Source: Cryptomeria japonica (Eukaryota; Streptophyta; Pinopsida; Cupressales; Cupressaceae). From it: DNA of 64,000 nt. A program made the position numbers and the translations under genes. Location: the NCBI RefSeq assembly GCF_030272615.1, contig NC_081405.1, forward strand, positions 22,422,047 to 22,486,046, written 5' to 3'. Below, piece by piece: positions 1 to 10,863 of the stretch. Every line of letters begins with the position of its first letter. Position 1 is the first letter of the stretch. Under the pieces are notes generated by a model that worked only from the letters and a program-made list of their open reading frames with translations, was not told the origin of the DNA and ran no database searches.

Positions 1-701
1 TGATTCAACATTGGAAAATGAAAAGGAGTACCTGTCAATGATCAGTAAGCTGCACTATATGGTGCACAATAAACCATATATTGCTCATGCAGTGGGCATA
101 GTAGCTCATTTTCAGAAATGTCCTAGAGAATACCACTTGGTAGCAGTCAAGAGGATTCTTATATATCTGAAAGGAATAATTGACTATGGATTGAGGTATC
201 CATATAATGGTTGACTTCAATCTCAAAGTGTATACTAATCCTGATTGGTCAGGTAATGTGGACGACTGGAAGAGCACAACTAGTGGAGTGTTCTTTTTTG
301 GTGGAAGATTAGTATCATGGATGAGTAAGAAGTAGAGTTGTACTTCCCAGTCTACAGCTAAGGCAGAATATGTGGCAGCATTTATGAACTACACTCAAGC
401 AATCTGGATGAAACATGTATTGGAAGGTTTCAAAGTACCTGTATCTTAACCGATTAATATATTTTGTGACAACACAAGTGCAATTAATATTTCCAAGAAT
501 CTGGTATTGCATGCTAGAACTAAGCACATTAAGCTTAAATATCACTTCTTGAGAGAGAAAGTTCAAAATAAGGAAGTTGTACTTCAACATGTTTCCAGTA
601 AGGAGTAGCTAGCAAATATATTCACTAAGCCCTTACCAAAGACTATATTTACCTATTTGAGAGGTGAATTAGGGGTTCTGCCCCTTCATGAATTCAACTA
701 A
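1..701 (+). pseudogene. Copia pol remnant: end of reverse transcriptase and RNase H
   Basis: This is the 3' end of a Ty1/Copia polyprotein, cut by the window edge. The first ~70 codons match the C-terminal RT region (IAHAVGIVAHFQ, then a VKRILIYLKG motif). After a frame change near 207-212 the RNase H domain follows, with VYTNPDWSGN, TTSGVFFFGG, STAKAEYVA, FCDNTSAINISKN, ARTKHI and LANIFTKPLP. Three in-frame stops (after MSKK, after VPVS and after SSKE) each look like CAG or CAA changed to TAG or TAA. The reading ends at the stop at 699-701. The order RNase H, purine tracts, LTR is normal for Copia on the plus strand. It is non-functional here. Confidence 0.9.
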
Positions 702-777
702 AAGTTGTGTGCTTCGCATCAGTTAGGTACTACAGTGTCAAATCTTTCAGGATTGCTGTGTTGAAGGATGCTACTCT

Positions 778-955
778 ATAGGGGGAGCAACATAATAGAG
801 AATGGAAGCTTGTGCCTCCACTTTGGCATTGTTGTCAAAGGGGAGAAGATATCTGATGAATGGGGGAGAATATATCTGATAATGTAGATACACTAGTCTA
901 TGATGTTTATAGTTGCAATGCTACATTGAGTATTGCCATCAATGCCAAAGGGGGA
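778..955 (+). promoter_or_regulatory. Several polypurine-tract-like segments before the 3' LTR
   Basis: Four G-rich purine runs lie between the pol stop and the LTR, near 780-787, 837-848, 861-870 and 947-955. The last (AAAGGGGGA) sits just before the LTR and is the likely plus-strand primer. The phrases around the others are partly repeated (GATATCTGAT after two of them). Several polypurine tracts in a row are a known trait of Sirevirus-type Copia elements. Their use as primers is inferred. Confidence 0.55.
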
Positions 956-958
956 CAT

Positions 959-2434
959 TGTTGGATATTGTTGGCATATGATGAACCAACATGTTGATAT
1001 GATGATAATGTATGTTTTCATTGATGTCAATAAGTGAAAGTGAATCGGTATGCAAATTGGAAGAAGTTGGTGAACGCGTATGAAGAGGTATGAAGAGATG
1101 TTGTGAACCAGTGTCAGGGTTTCACTAAGCGTGACTACTGGTTGGTAGTCTCAACTCTAGGGTTTCTGGTTTGGCAATCCAACTTGTACAATGCAACTGA
1201 TGATACTTTATGATGAGTTAGCTAAGAGATGAGAATGAGATCGAGGTGCCACGTCAGTTTTATGTGCATGAAGGATTTCCTTGAGGATCTTGCATGAGAA
1301 GATCGATTTCGTTAAATGTCTACCTCGGTAATGAACATTCTTCTTAGTGGTATGAGAAGAAAGTGTGATGGGTTACTGATTCCCATATGCGATGAAGAAT
1401 GAACGATGTAGATTGTCCAGTGATCTATTTAAGATTATATTTCTCTATTCAAAGTGTTTGGATAGTTAGGATTGGACCGCTTGTATTGTAAACCTAAGAT
1501 GCTTAGGGTTTAGGGTTTATGCTACCGACCTAATTATTGTCTATAAGTTCGATGATGTTTGTTGTTGTAAGTTGTTGGCAAATGTTGTGTGTGTATCTGA
1601 GTGATGAGATACTTGCCAGACCAGTAAGAGGAAAAATGCAGAGTGTGATTGCAGAGTAGAGGAAATGAAAAGGATCTGCCTTGGCATGTAGTGTTGTTAT
1701 TAGATCAGAGTTTTACCTGTTGTCTTCTAACCATTTCAACAGTTGGAAAATCCCTTTATTGGGTAGCTTCAATAGGCTTATTGTAAATCCTTTAACCAGG
1801 TGACTCAAGATCATTGAGCTCTTCAAATCCTCTAGCAAGGTAACCTCTAACAGGGTTTAAACATTTAACAGGTTATATAGCCATCCCTTAACTGGGTGAT
1901 CTTTAACAAGATTAGTTCCTAGCGGAACCTTATTGTAAAGTCTTTAACTGGACTAGGCTCCTAACAAAGCGAGTTTCAAAAGAGTTCAAAAACAAGCTTA
2001 TGGGTATTCATCCCCACCGTGGTTTTTCCAATTTGGGTTTCCACGTGAAAAATTTGTGTGTCATGAGTTTTGCATTTTTCATGTGATGAGGTATTTTGTG
2101 TTTTAGTAATCATGCATGCAGAGCTATTAGGTTATGGTATTATTGGTATACCACATGCATATGTTTATGGGTGAAGTTGTTATCGAGTATTGAATGTATT
2201 TGAAGTGTTCAGACTTATCAATTTATGTTGTCTTAAGTCTTACTGTGTTTAACCAGTATTGCCATGGTTAAGTTCAGTAATGAAGACAACTGGTTGATAT
2301 TGCTTTAATTTGATAAGTTGTTCAGAAAGTTTTTGTCTGTACTGATTCACCCCCCCCTCTCAGTACCGATTAGGGTATTTGTTGTGCATCATTATTCATC
2401 AAGTTGTGCATACATGCTCATTACACTACCAACA
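959..2434 (+). mobile_element. 3' LTR of the Copia/Sirevirus-like element
   Basis: The 1476-bp segment starts TGTTGG right after the last purine tract and ends CCAACA, giving perfect 6-bp terminal inverted repeats. Near its 3' end is a C-rich block, GATTCACCCCCCCCTCTCAG at about 2344-2363, which also occurs in reverse in the LTRs at 21066 and 27902. A ladder of TAAC-type motifs lies at 1790-1970. The 5' LTR is outside the window, so age and target duplication cannot be judged. Confidence 0.85.
1790..1970 (+). repeat. Ladder of TAAC-A/C/T-GG motifs inside the LTR
   Basis: About eight short related motifs occur in 180 bp: TAACCAGG, AGCAAGG, TAACAGGG, TAACAGG, TAACTGGG, TAACAAG, TAACTGG and TAACAAAG, spaced roughly 15-40 bp apart. 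Several fit the plant MYB core YAACNG. A comparable ladder lies in the LTRs of the element at 21066-29062. A regulatory role is inferred. Confidence 0.6.
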
Positions 2435-2525
2435 AACCATGTACATATCAAGCAGATAACTTATGGACTCTCTAAAGTAGACCTTTATTGGATATGAATT
2501 TCATATATAAGTAAAAATTCACATG

Positions 2526-2720
2526 TACTAGAAATAATGATCTATCTATATCTATGTTAGGTAAATTATATCACATATACTAAATAATAATCTAGATATC
2601 TTTCTTAGGTAAATTATGTTGCATGTACTAAATAATCATCTAGATATTCATGTTAGGTACAAATTATGTCACACATACTAAATAATACTCTAAATATCTA
2701 GGTTGGGTAAATTATATTAA
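2526..2720. repeat. Tandem repeat, about 50-bp unit, four copies
   Basis: Units begin near 2528, 2579, 2628 and 2678. Each has ACTAAATAAT, then CTAGATAT, TTAGGTAAATTAT and CACATA, with scattered substitutions. Confidence 0.7.
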
Positions 2721-3533
2721 ATAAAAAGTGTTGTGCATAAATTTCTTCTAGCCAATTCTAAACATCGTGAACAAGAAGATATAATGGTTGTTATAATGTG
2801 ATTGTCCAAAAAATTATGTCAATGTGTATGTCTATAGTCCAAATTCAGACCAATTTCCACAATCTCAACACAATAAAAAACACTTCAAACACTTCTTCTC
2901 CTAAGGTCAAGGCCTCATGGCAACACTAGTTCAACCCACATCTTGGAATATCCATTAACTCAAGTGTCATCACACCTAGATGGGCAAGTCCACTTTTTTG
3001 TCTTTTCAAGAGAGGACAAGTAGGGGCCTCCAGGCCTAGAAGGATGACCCAACCACCCTCTCCCTGAAAAGATGCAAGTAGTTTATGCTATGCCAATGAT
3101 TTATTTCTCATCTCAATGGAACCATATGGTGAGTATTTTGGGGGAAAAACTAGCTATGCCCTTGCACTGAGAATGATGCCAACAACTCAATCAGTAGGGT
3201 GGGCCACCAAATAAGGTTTCTACTCACTATTCAATGCACTCATCTTACGGGATTCTAGCATGAGACACTTAAGTCTCTAGTTGATAACATGAAGAGCCTT
3301 AGGCACATTCACCTGACCTTAACTATTATAAGCACCTCTACCCTGAGAAAGACAAGTTAATAACTAGGCTTTAACAATAGTCTTTTTATATAGCAACCCA
3401 AAGGAAAAACTACTTTATGGTCGTCCCCTAAGGAGTGATCACTTCTCCAAAGGTAGGCCTCTCTACAACAGAAAAAAACACAATGCAAGGGTTCTACAAC
3501 ACAAAGTGTGCAAGCACACCAAACACTTCAATC

Positions 3534-3650
3534 AAGGGTTCGTTTTAATGCACCAAATTGAAATGCTATCTAATGTAATTTTGATACAAGGGTTCTTTTT
3601 AATGCACCAAATCGAAATGTTATCTAGTCTAATTTTAATTTATAATAAAC
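3534..3650. repeat. 54-bp direct duplication
   Basis: AAGGGTTC, TTTTAATGCACCAAAT, GAAATG and TATCTA recur in the same order 54 bp apart, starting at 3534 and 3588. Confidence 0.7.
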
Positions 3651-3873
3651 AATTTTTCTAGTCTTTTGGCATTATTTAAAAGAAAAAATATGTCAAATTA
3701 CACACATACTATAAATATTAAACTATTGTCTATATTAATAAATTAAAATTAATGTAAAAAAAATTTAAAAAATGGACAAAAAGATACCTTTCAAAGACGC
3801 CCTCAAAAATGCGTTCGAAATGACCTTCAAATTAACCTTGAGTTGACTTTGTAAATAAGACCAAAAAAAAAAA

Positions 3874-3878
3874 ACATG
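3874..3878. other. Target site duplication ACATG, left copy
   Basis: Matches 20151-20155 exactly. Five base pairs is the usual Gypsy duplication size. Confidence 0.95.
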
Positions 3879-4648
3879 TGTAGACACCCAAAATTGTCAT
3901 GTCTAATTAAATAAATATTTTATTTATTTAATTATCTAAGCCTAATTCTTCTATTAATTAAATAAATTTTTATTTATTTAATTAATTCATTTATCCTCTT
4001 CTAGCCTTATTTCTCATTTAAATAAATACATTTATTTATTTAAATTATCCCTTTCCTAAATTAAATAAATATTTTATTTATTTAATTATCCTACTTCTTC
4101 TATTAATTAAATAAATCTTTATTTATTTAATTAATTCATTATCCTTTTCTACACATGACACATGTCATTCATCTCTTAATTCATACACTACCTACCTCTT
4201 TCATTATTTTGGTATTTCTTATACCTACCCTCTAATCCTAGCCGACCTCTCTTTTTACACCTCTCAATCTTAACCCTCCATTTCATATTGTGTCTTCTAT
4301 TTAAGGAGATGCTTTCTTCATTGTCAAACCCTAACTACCGGATCAATTGACTACATTACAATTCTACTTGCAACCACATTCCGTTCTTTGTTGAGCTCTT
4401 GTGCATACAAAAAAATCTGAGAGCAAGCATATCAAACAAGATCAATGGAGATAGGAAGAATGGAGATCAAAACCCTAGTGGACATGTGATGGTATAATCT
4501 TTGTGATTTTGAGTTATTTGCATTGTCTTAGGTTATCTTCATATGTTATGGTGGATCTTTGTTCATTGTTAGGCTAGGGTTTAGTGGTTGAATCCATTTT
4601 AGTCTTTCAATTATTGTTGTTTATTGCTATCCATTTTCACCATATACA
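3879..4648 (+). mobile_element. 5' LTR of the Tat element
   Basis: 770 bp, bounded by TG and CA. U3 holds five successive AT-rich palindromes between about 3904 and 4140. A TATA-like TATTTAA lies at 4299-4305, followed by a pyrimidine-rich stretch, so transcription may start near 4330. The PBS follows immediately. Confidence 0.95.
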
Positions 4649-4650
4649 TT

Positions 4651-4669
4651 TTGGCACGCCCGGTGGGAC
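4651..4669 (+). promoter_or_regulatory. Primer binding site of the Tat element
   Basis: TTGGCACGCCCGGTGGGAC lies 2 bp after the LTR end. The position and the TGGC start fit a tRNA-primed site. The tRNA was not identified. A related sequence follows the 5' LTR of the minus-strand Gypsy element at 42997. Confidence 0.8.
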
Positions 4670-4760
4670 ACTTGTCCCTTTGCATTTAACATTTTGTTGC
4701 AGATTTGGCATTTTTGAAGTTGCAGATCAGACGATTTCGACGACATTTTTGGTTTTTTCC

Positions 4761-5035
4761 GCGTCTGCGAATGTTCGGATCGCGTTTTTGTATTTCAGAA
4801 GCGTCTGTGATATCTTGGATCGCGTCTGTGTTTCTGTCATTTTTATTTTTGCAGGTTTCCAAAAGTCGCGTCTGTGATCCCGAATCGCGTCTGTGATCCC
4901 GAATCGCGTCTGTGAACCATCTGATCGCGTCTGTAGAAGAAAGAGGCGTCTGTGTTCTTGGATCGCGTCTGAGAATCACAGAACCGCGTCTGTGTCAGAC
5001 AGACGCGTCTGTGTCTGGTATAACAGCGTCTGTGT
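4761..5035 (+). repeat. Phased GCGTCTGTG array 1 (12 copies), sense leader
   Basis: GCGTCTG starts at 4761, 4801, 4822, 4868, 4887, 4906, 4927, 4946, 4965, 4986, 5005 and 5026. From 4868 on the steps are 19, 19, 21, 19, 19, 21, 19 and 21 bp. The sequence between motifs varies, and the 20-bp mean rules out a simple codon repeat. A local palindrome CAGACGCGTCTG occurs near 5002. Function unknown. Confidence 0.92.
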
Positions 5036-5439
5036 ATTCTGTTTTGCAAATTTTTCAAGCTTTTTCGATTCGGGTTTTCGGATTTTGTACTTAGGGTTTC
5101 AGATCTGGTTTATTTTTGGCTAACCTTTTGCAGATCTAGCTAACCTGGTTTGTGCAGCTTGCTTTGGAGGCAAATACGTTTTTGTTGAAGGCCCCTTTTC
5201 ACAAAGTCTTTTTGGGTTTTCTTAAAATTTACCTAACTTGTGTGCTTGCAGGAAGGGGTTATCACTTGAAACAACCCAAACTACTAACATTTTTCTTGTG
5301 GGGCCTTGGCTAGGGTTTTTGTAAATTTTATTGTGTGCCTTGTTTTCATAGCTTAGCAAACACTTCAATTGGTGCACTAAAAATTGAACCATTGTCTTTT
5401 GTGTCTTGAGCAATAGGCTCTTTTTGTTTACTCTTTAGA

Positions 5440-6010
5440 GGGCCTGTCTTCCCGTGTGGTCATTAGGACTACTAGTGAGAAGAGAATGACCCAAGTGGTA
5501 GCAAAAGAAAAGCCATCTTCTTCCAAGCCACTATAATCAAATGTATTCATGGTGAAAACTATGAATAACGTGTGCTGATTAGTTCATACCGACACTATGT
5601 CTCCCCATAAACCCGTTTGATCAAATTTATTTGATCATTTGTAGGGCGTAACCCCTACCGGCTGGGAGCCTTCTGTATTTACAGAGCTGAAAGTGCCGCA
5701 TGTATGGCCACACGAGCGGATGCCCTTACTAGCACCATTTTGTTTTAGATGCCCAAATCCTTCTAATTGTTGAGGCAGGAGGTCGGACCTCTGGTAGCGG
5801 CCCACACACATACGGTTCTTAGTAGAGATACAAAGTTCGCCATGGGGAGTTTTCATGGGGACTGATGCTTGGCTGACCCGAGAAGTGAGTGCCAAGGGTG
5901 GAGCCAATGAGGTCAAGCATCTAAGTATCCGCTCTGAATAGCGTAGCCTCGGGGGTAAAACCCCATGTGGGATCAACAATTATTGTCCTGGCCAGCCATA
6001 AGAATTGTGC
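5440..6010 (+). other. Non-coding Tat leader block with a GTGAAAAC hairpin
   Basis: This 0.57-kb part of the leader has a higher GC content than its surroundings and no credible ORF. It contains a hairpin at 5545-5566: arms ATTCAT and ATGAAT around GGTGAAAACT, where GGT/ACT can pair over a GAAA loop. CGTAGCCTCGGGGGTAAAACC near 5941 can also fold. A packaging or translation role would be inference. Confidence 0.4.
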
Positions 6011-6258
6011 TTGACTTATGATAAACATTCAAACAATCAAGACAAAACAGCAAAATATTGTGTCTTTTGTGTCTTCAAGTGTAGGCAAAAACTTTTTACA
6101 TCAAACAACACACTTTTTGGAGTCTAAACAGTCTGCAAACATTGGGTCATCAACACTGTGTCCTCTTGTCATGAAAAAAAAAAACAGTCGAAAAATCAGA
6201 TTTGGTCACAGCAAAACAAATTCACAGATAGGAAAGATTACACTAAGGTTGCAGAAAC

Positions 6259-6538
6259 GCGTCTGTGTCAGTTAGAATCGCGTCTGTGTCTGATAAACGC
6301 GTCTGTAAAATACAGAATAGCGTCTGTGTTTTTATCAGCGTCTGGGTAGAACAGAGACACGTCTGTGTCTGGAAATCGCGTTTGTGAAGTATACAGGTGC
6401 GTCTGTGTCCACAATTGCAAAAAACTGTTACAGTCCCAGCAAATATCAAACAGGAAATCTCAGAATCACGTCTGCGTCAAACAGAATAGCGTCTGTGTCT
6501 TAAAAGCACGTCTGTGAAGTATACAGAGGCGTCTGTGT
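6259..6538 (+). repeat. Phased GCGTCTGTG array 2 (12 copies), sense leader
   Basis: Motifs (R-CGTCTGTG, one CGTTTGTG) start at 6259, 6280, 6299, 6320, 6338, 6359, 6378, 6399, 6468, 6489, 6508 and 6529. Steps are 21, 19, 21, 18, 21, 19, 21, then a 69-bp gap, then 21, 19 and 21. The near-perfect alternation gives a 40-bp super-period. The array ends about 480 bp before the gag start. Confidence 0.93.
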
Positions 6539-7019
6539 CAGGATTTGAGAAGTTTAACAGTCAAGCGAACAAAGAAATCAGTTTTGGCATACTTGAGCTT
6601 CCTAGGTTGTCTCTTCAGACTTCATCTAGCATTCAGCCTGTTCTAAGGTCTTACACAGTCCATCATTGCTTCATACCTCATTTTACATTCATACTTGTCT
6701 AAACTTGAGTCAAAAGGTCACTTGCTTGTCCTCATCATACTTTGTCAACACACTACAGCACTTTGCTAAGTGGTCCCTCATCAAGGTTTCTTACCTTTGG
6801 GTCTCATTTGGTCTTACTTAGAGTCAAGGTCAGCTTACCTCATCAAGAGAAACTATCCTCTCTTTGGAAGTCACACCTACTCTACTACATACATACTTGG
6901 TCTTACACTTTGGACATTGCAAGTAAACTTCAGATTCATTTACATTCCATACAACTCTTAGTCTTCCATACTCTTGTCATTTTCGTCTAATTTCTCACAT
7001 ATTGCTAAACACCTAGTTC
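6539..7019 (+). other. Leader sequence between array 2 and gag
   Basis: Pyrimidine-rich with many ACTT/CTCATC words and no credible ORF. It ends at the gag ATG at 7020. Confidence 0.4.
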
Positions 7020-10000
7020 ATGGTTGAAACCCGCCTTCAAAAATCTAGGAGAATAGCTAAAGAAGCTCAAGGGTCCGTAAACATGAGTTCTTATGAGTAT
7101 GACAATGATGTCTTCTACAATCCTGAGCACACTACATTACCAGACATGAATGTTTATAGACACAATCCAAATGTGGAAAGCGCAAACGCTATACACAACG
7201 CTACACACAATGATAATGTGGACAATTCTTCAATACTATCAGCAGACATACAAGAATCTATAATGGACCCTCAATTCAATAGATTGGTTGAAGAGATAAT
7301 GAGGAGAGATCGTCAATATTTCCTAAACATGATGGCACAAAGTGGAGCTAAAATACCACATGATTTTGACTTATCTCAACTTATGGAAAATAGACCTTCA
7401 CAACAAACTCGACCAAATAGTGGAGGACCAAATAATATGATGCCGGAGTCACCATCAGTTTTGCTTCAGAAACCAGCAATCCCACATATACAAGCTCAAA
7501 TGCATGATACTTACGCTCAAAGACCATCATGGAGGCCTTATGTTCAAACACATGCTCAAGATATGGGTCAACCAAGACAAATGGATACTCAAGGACTTCC
7601 TCAAAATTTTGACACAAGGAGACCTCATGCCAAAATTGGGGGCAACACAATGGAAAATGAAAGGCCCATTGAATATGGTTTATATACACAAAACAGATAT
7701 GGGGTCCCTCAACAAGAAATTATGCCAAGCGCTCCATACATGTCGCAACAATATAGACCTCCATATGGACATGTTTACGATCAATATCATCCATATATGC
7801 AACAAGTTCCTCCTCAAATGGGTTTCAAACATGGGACATGCTATAAGAAATCCATCTCCTCCCAAAAATAATTTGGAGCAACAAATTAGAGATCTACAAA
7901 AGAAAGTGGAAGACATGGGCACATCAAAACCCACATATACTATGAGAGATATATGCCCTTATCCCTTTGATAAGAGCATTCCAATGCCTCCGTTTCCTCC
8001 GCACTTTGTAACACCAAAATTCGACAAATATAGAGGGAGAGGAGACCCCAAGGCACATATAAGACAATTCTTCACAGCTTGCATTGAGGTAGCAGCAGAA
8101 GAAACATACTTAATGAGGTTGTTCCCACAGAGCTTAGGAGATCAAGCGATGGAATGGTTTTCTCAATTACCTCCTGGTATTAAGTCATGGGGCGACTTGG
8201 CAGAGGCATTCATCCAACATTTCTCTTACAACATTGAAACAGATGTCTCAGTTACTACCTTGTGCAATACGAAACAAAAAGAAGGAGAATCTTTTGCGTC
8301 ATTTTTGTAAAGATGGAGAAACTTAGCTAGTAGATGCTCTTGTGAAATCCCGCAAAAACAAATGGTGGAAATGTTCACACAAAATGTTAACAAGGCTATT
8401 GGCTATGATCTCAGAAAAGCTTGTTTGTCTACATTTAAGGATGTCATTGAAAAGGGCCTAGCAACAGAAAAGGTCTTGATTGAACAAGGAGTTATCAAAC
8501 TATTCAAAGAAAACAAAGAGGACTTTAAGGGAAAGGACAAACCAAAGTTTTGGAACAAGAACAAGAATACAGTTAATGATGGCGTTGTTGATGCCAACAC
8601 AGTGAGACCAAAGTTCGTCTTTTCTGGATCAAGTTCTACCAACAATCAAGTGAATAATCAAACGGCTGCTAAACCACGAAGGAAGTACACTCCATTGGGG
8701 GAACCACTTGAATCAGTATTCAAAAAGCTTGTAGCAAACAAGGTGATCACGGTCCCAGATTTTCCTCCATATGAACCAAAGGTAAAACCGAATTGGTGGA
8801 ATGATGATGAATATTGCGAGTTTCATAAGAGCAAGGGTCATAAGACAAGTAATTGCCATCGATTGAAAAACATTGTACAAGATCTCATTGACAGAGGAGA
8901 TATTGAGATTGAGGGACAGTCATCTAACCAAGAGCATGAGGTGTTTAAGGAACCATTCCCAAAACATGACAAAGGAAAAGGCAAAGTCACAGATGATCAA
9001 GCCAATTACACCAGAACATCTTACAATTATGATTCCACTATTAATCACATCTCAATGGACAATCATATTTCTACCATTACTATCAAAAATAAAAATCCTG
9101 AGAATCCTCCTCAACGACCTAAAATTGTCCTAAAAGGTGTGGGATCTTCGTCCACATCTACCTCCGAATGTCATGTTACAACCCGTCGAGGTAAGATCAC
9201 ATTGCCAGGTACCTCTACTAAGAATACCAATCTTCCGTCAACTAAGCCTGAGTACGATCTTGTAGAGCAATTAGGGAAAACACCCGCACTCATCTCTATT
9301 CTTGAGCTCTTACGTATATCCCCTGCACATAAAGCTATCCTTGATAAAACCTTGAGAGATACTGTTGTCCCTACTGATCTGAACGTGGATCAGTTTCAAG
9401 CCATGGTGGGATACCTATCTGTTCCACACTCCCTCACATTCATAGAAGCCGATGACGCCTCCATAAGTCAGCCTCATAATGCACCTCTACATATTGAAGC
9501 CTTCATACATAAACACCGCATAAAACGAGTCCTGATAGATGGAGGAGCAGGTCTTAATATTTATACATTAAGCACCATCAGACAATTGGGATATTCTGAC
9601 AAAGCTGTGAATTCTACAAACCAAATCACTATTAAGGCTTATGATGATGAAGAGCGTTCATCCAAGGGCACGGTCATCTTACCACTAAGAATAGGGCCAG
9701 TTACAAAGGATGTGATTTGTCAAGTCCTGGATCTAGACCTCACGTATAACATATTGCTAGGACGTCCGTGGATTCATGAAATGAGAGCAGTCCCATCAAC
9801 GTACCATCAGTGCATAAAATTTCCTCATAATGGAGTCGAGGTAACGGTCAATGGTGATCCAAATCCATTCATATATTGCAATAACTTGAGATCACATACT
9901 GAGACTATCATTCCTAGCAATCGTGAGGCTACTCCTTCTTTAGCATATATTGATCCTGAGTCATTAAAGCCCTCGACATCCAAACAAGGTGAACTTAGAG

Positions 10001-10863
10001 CCAAGTTTCAAGACAAAGGCATGGGAGAATACACTCTGAATCAAACAATGTTCTTACGACAAGTCATGAACTCCCCCAAGGAATATGGGAGGCCACATCC
10101 TAATAAGCAAATCTCCATCATGCTACTCAAATGGGATCCTACCGTCTTTCAAAAATGGGGCGAACTAGAGGAAGAAAATTTATATAAAATGCTATATAAG
10201 GACGCTGAAGATGATACACATGATCAAATTATAATACCCTGTGAAAACTATGGTAAAGGTTTCAAAATTCTGCAGAGATTCGGGTATGATGGAAAAAGTC
10301 CTCTCGGACTACGCAAAGAAGGTGTCATGGAGCCTCTACAACCTGAGCTAAATACAAGAAGGGAACGCTCCAAGGGGCTTGGTTTTCTAAATCCCAAGAT
10401 TCACAATAAGAGAACAAAACAGATATGGCAAATCAAAGTGGCTGAAGCTCAACAAGAGGATAATTATTCCACAGACTCCAATGAGTGGGAATGGGGTTCA
10501 GACAAATCTTCCAGCGACTATGAACTCAATGAGACATTTAGAGAGCCAGATGAACTAACAGAGGAGGAGGAGTTTTACAAGAAATTCAGAGTTGGTCAAG
10601 AACCGACCCATAAGGATCCCGCACAAACTTCGTTTCAAGGCCCTAGGTCAAGATCACATAGGATGAGGACACTTGTCCCTGAGGGTGCTACTAGTGATGA
10701 TAATTTGGACTCACTCACGATCGACACTAATGAGGAGAGTGCCATTGACGACCTCGATAACTACCTTGACATACCTGAATATAACCACATCTTCACTATT
10801 AGCCTTGCGGACTCTAAAAACACTAAAGACCTTCCCCTCGTTCACCCCCAACTCATTGACTAG
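7020..10863 (+). pseudogene. gag-pro: Tat gag-protease with G-patch, one frameshift and two stops
   Basis: Gag starts at ATG 7020 (MVETRLQKSRR). One extra T in the TTT at 7823-7825 shifts the frame. The other frame runs through the capsid-like gag domain (about 8060-8230, AMEWFSQLPPGIKSW), a TAA at 8308-8310 where family members usually have Q or R before RW, and a CEFH...GHKTSNC zinc-knuckle variant near 8815-8860. The aspartic protease has IDGGAG (9538-9549) in place of DSG/DTG, and GRPWIH follows. At about 10245-10395 lies a G-patch-like domain (GFKILQRFGYDG, then GVMEPLQP and KGLGF), in the position where some retroviruses carry one after the protease. A TAG at 10861-10863 then separates this part from pol in the same frame. 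The three breaks suggest the element depends on helper proteins, unless some are recoded. Confidence 0.9.

Larger units (their letters stand above)
2435..3873. other. Intergenic DNA between two elements, no gene seen
   Basis: AT-rich sequence without a convincing ORF. It holds two small tandem repeats (2526-2720 and 3534-3650) and ends in an A-run and the 5-bp target copied by the Tat insertion. Confidence 0.6.

Noticed and set aside
4584-5123. Overlapping ORFs across phased array 1 on both strands
   Set aside because: The repeat step is not a multiple of three and no frame is kept; the codon patterns follow the repeat.
5635-5979. 114-codon minus-strand ORF in the Tat leader
   Set aside because: No family features; it is antisense to a conserved-looking leader block.
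4761-6538. CRISPR-like array
   Set aside because: The repeated word is only 7-9 bp, the host is a plant nucleus, and there are no cas genes.
7815-7830. Programmed frameshift in gag
   Set aside because: Only a short TTT run without a slippery heptamer or clear downstream structure, and it lies inside Gag; a simple insertion is more likely.
7504-7900. Alternative-frame start of gag at 7504
   Set aside because: The frame before the T-run at 7823 is out of register; the true N-terminus is the ATG at 7020 with a frameshift.
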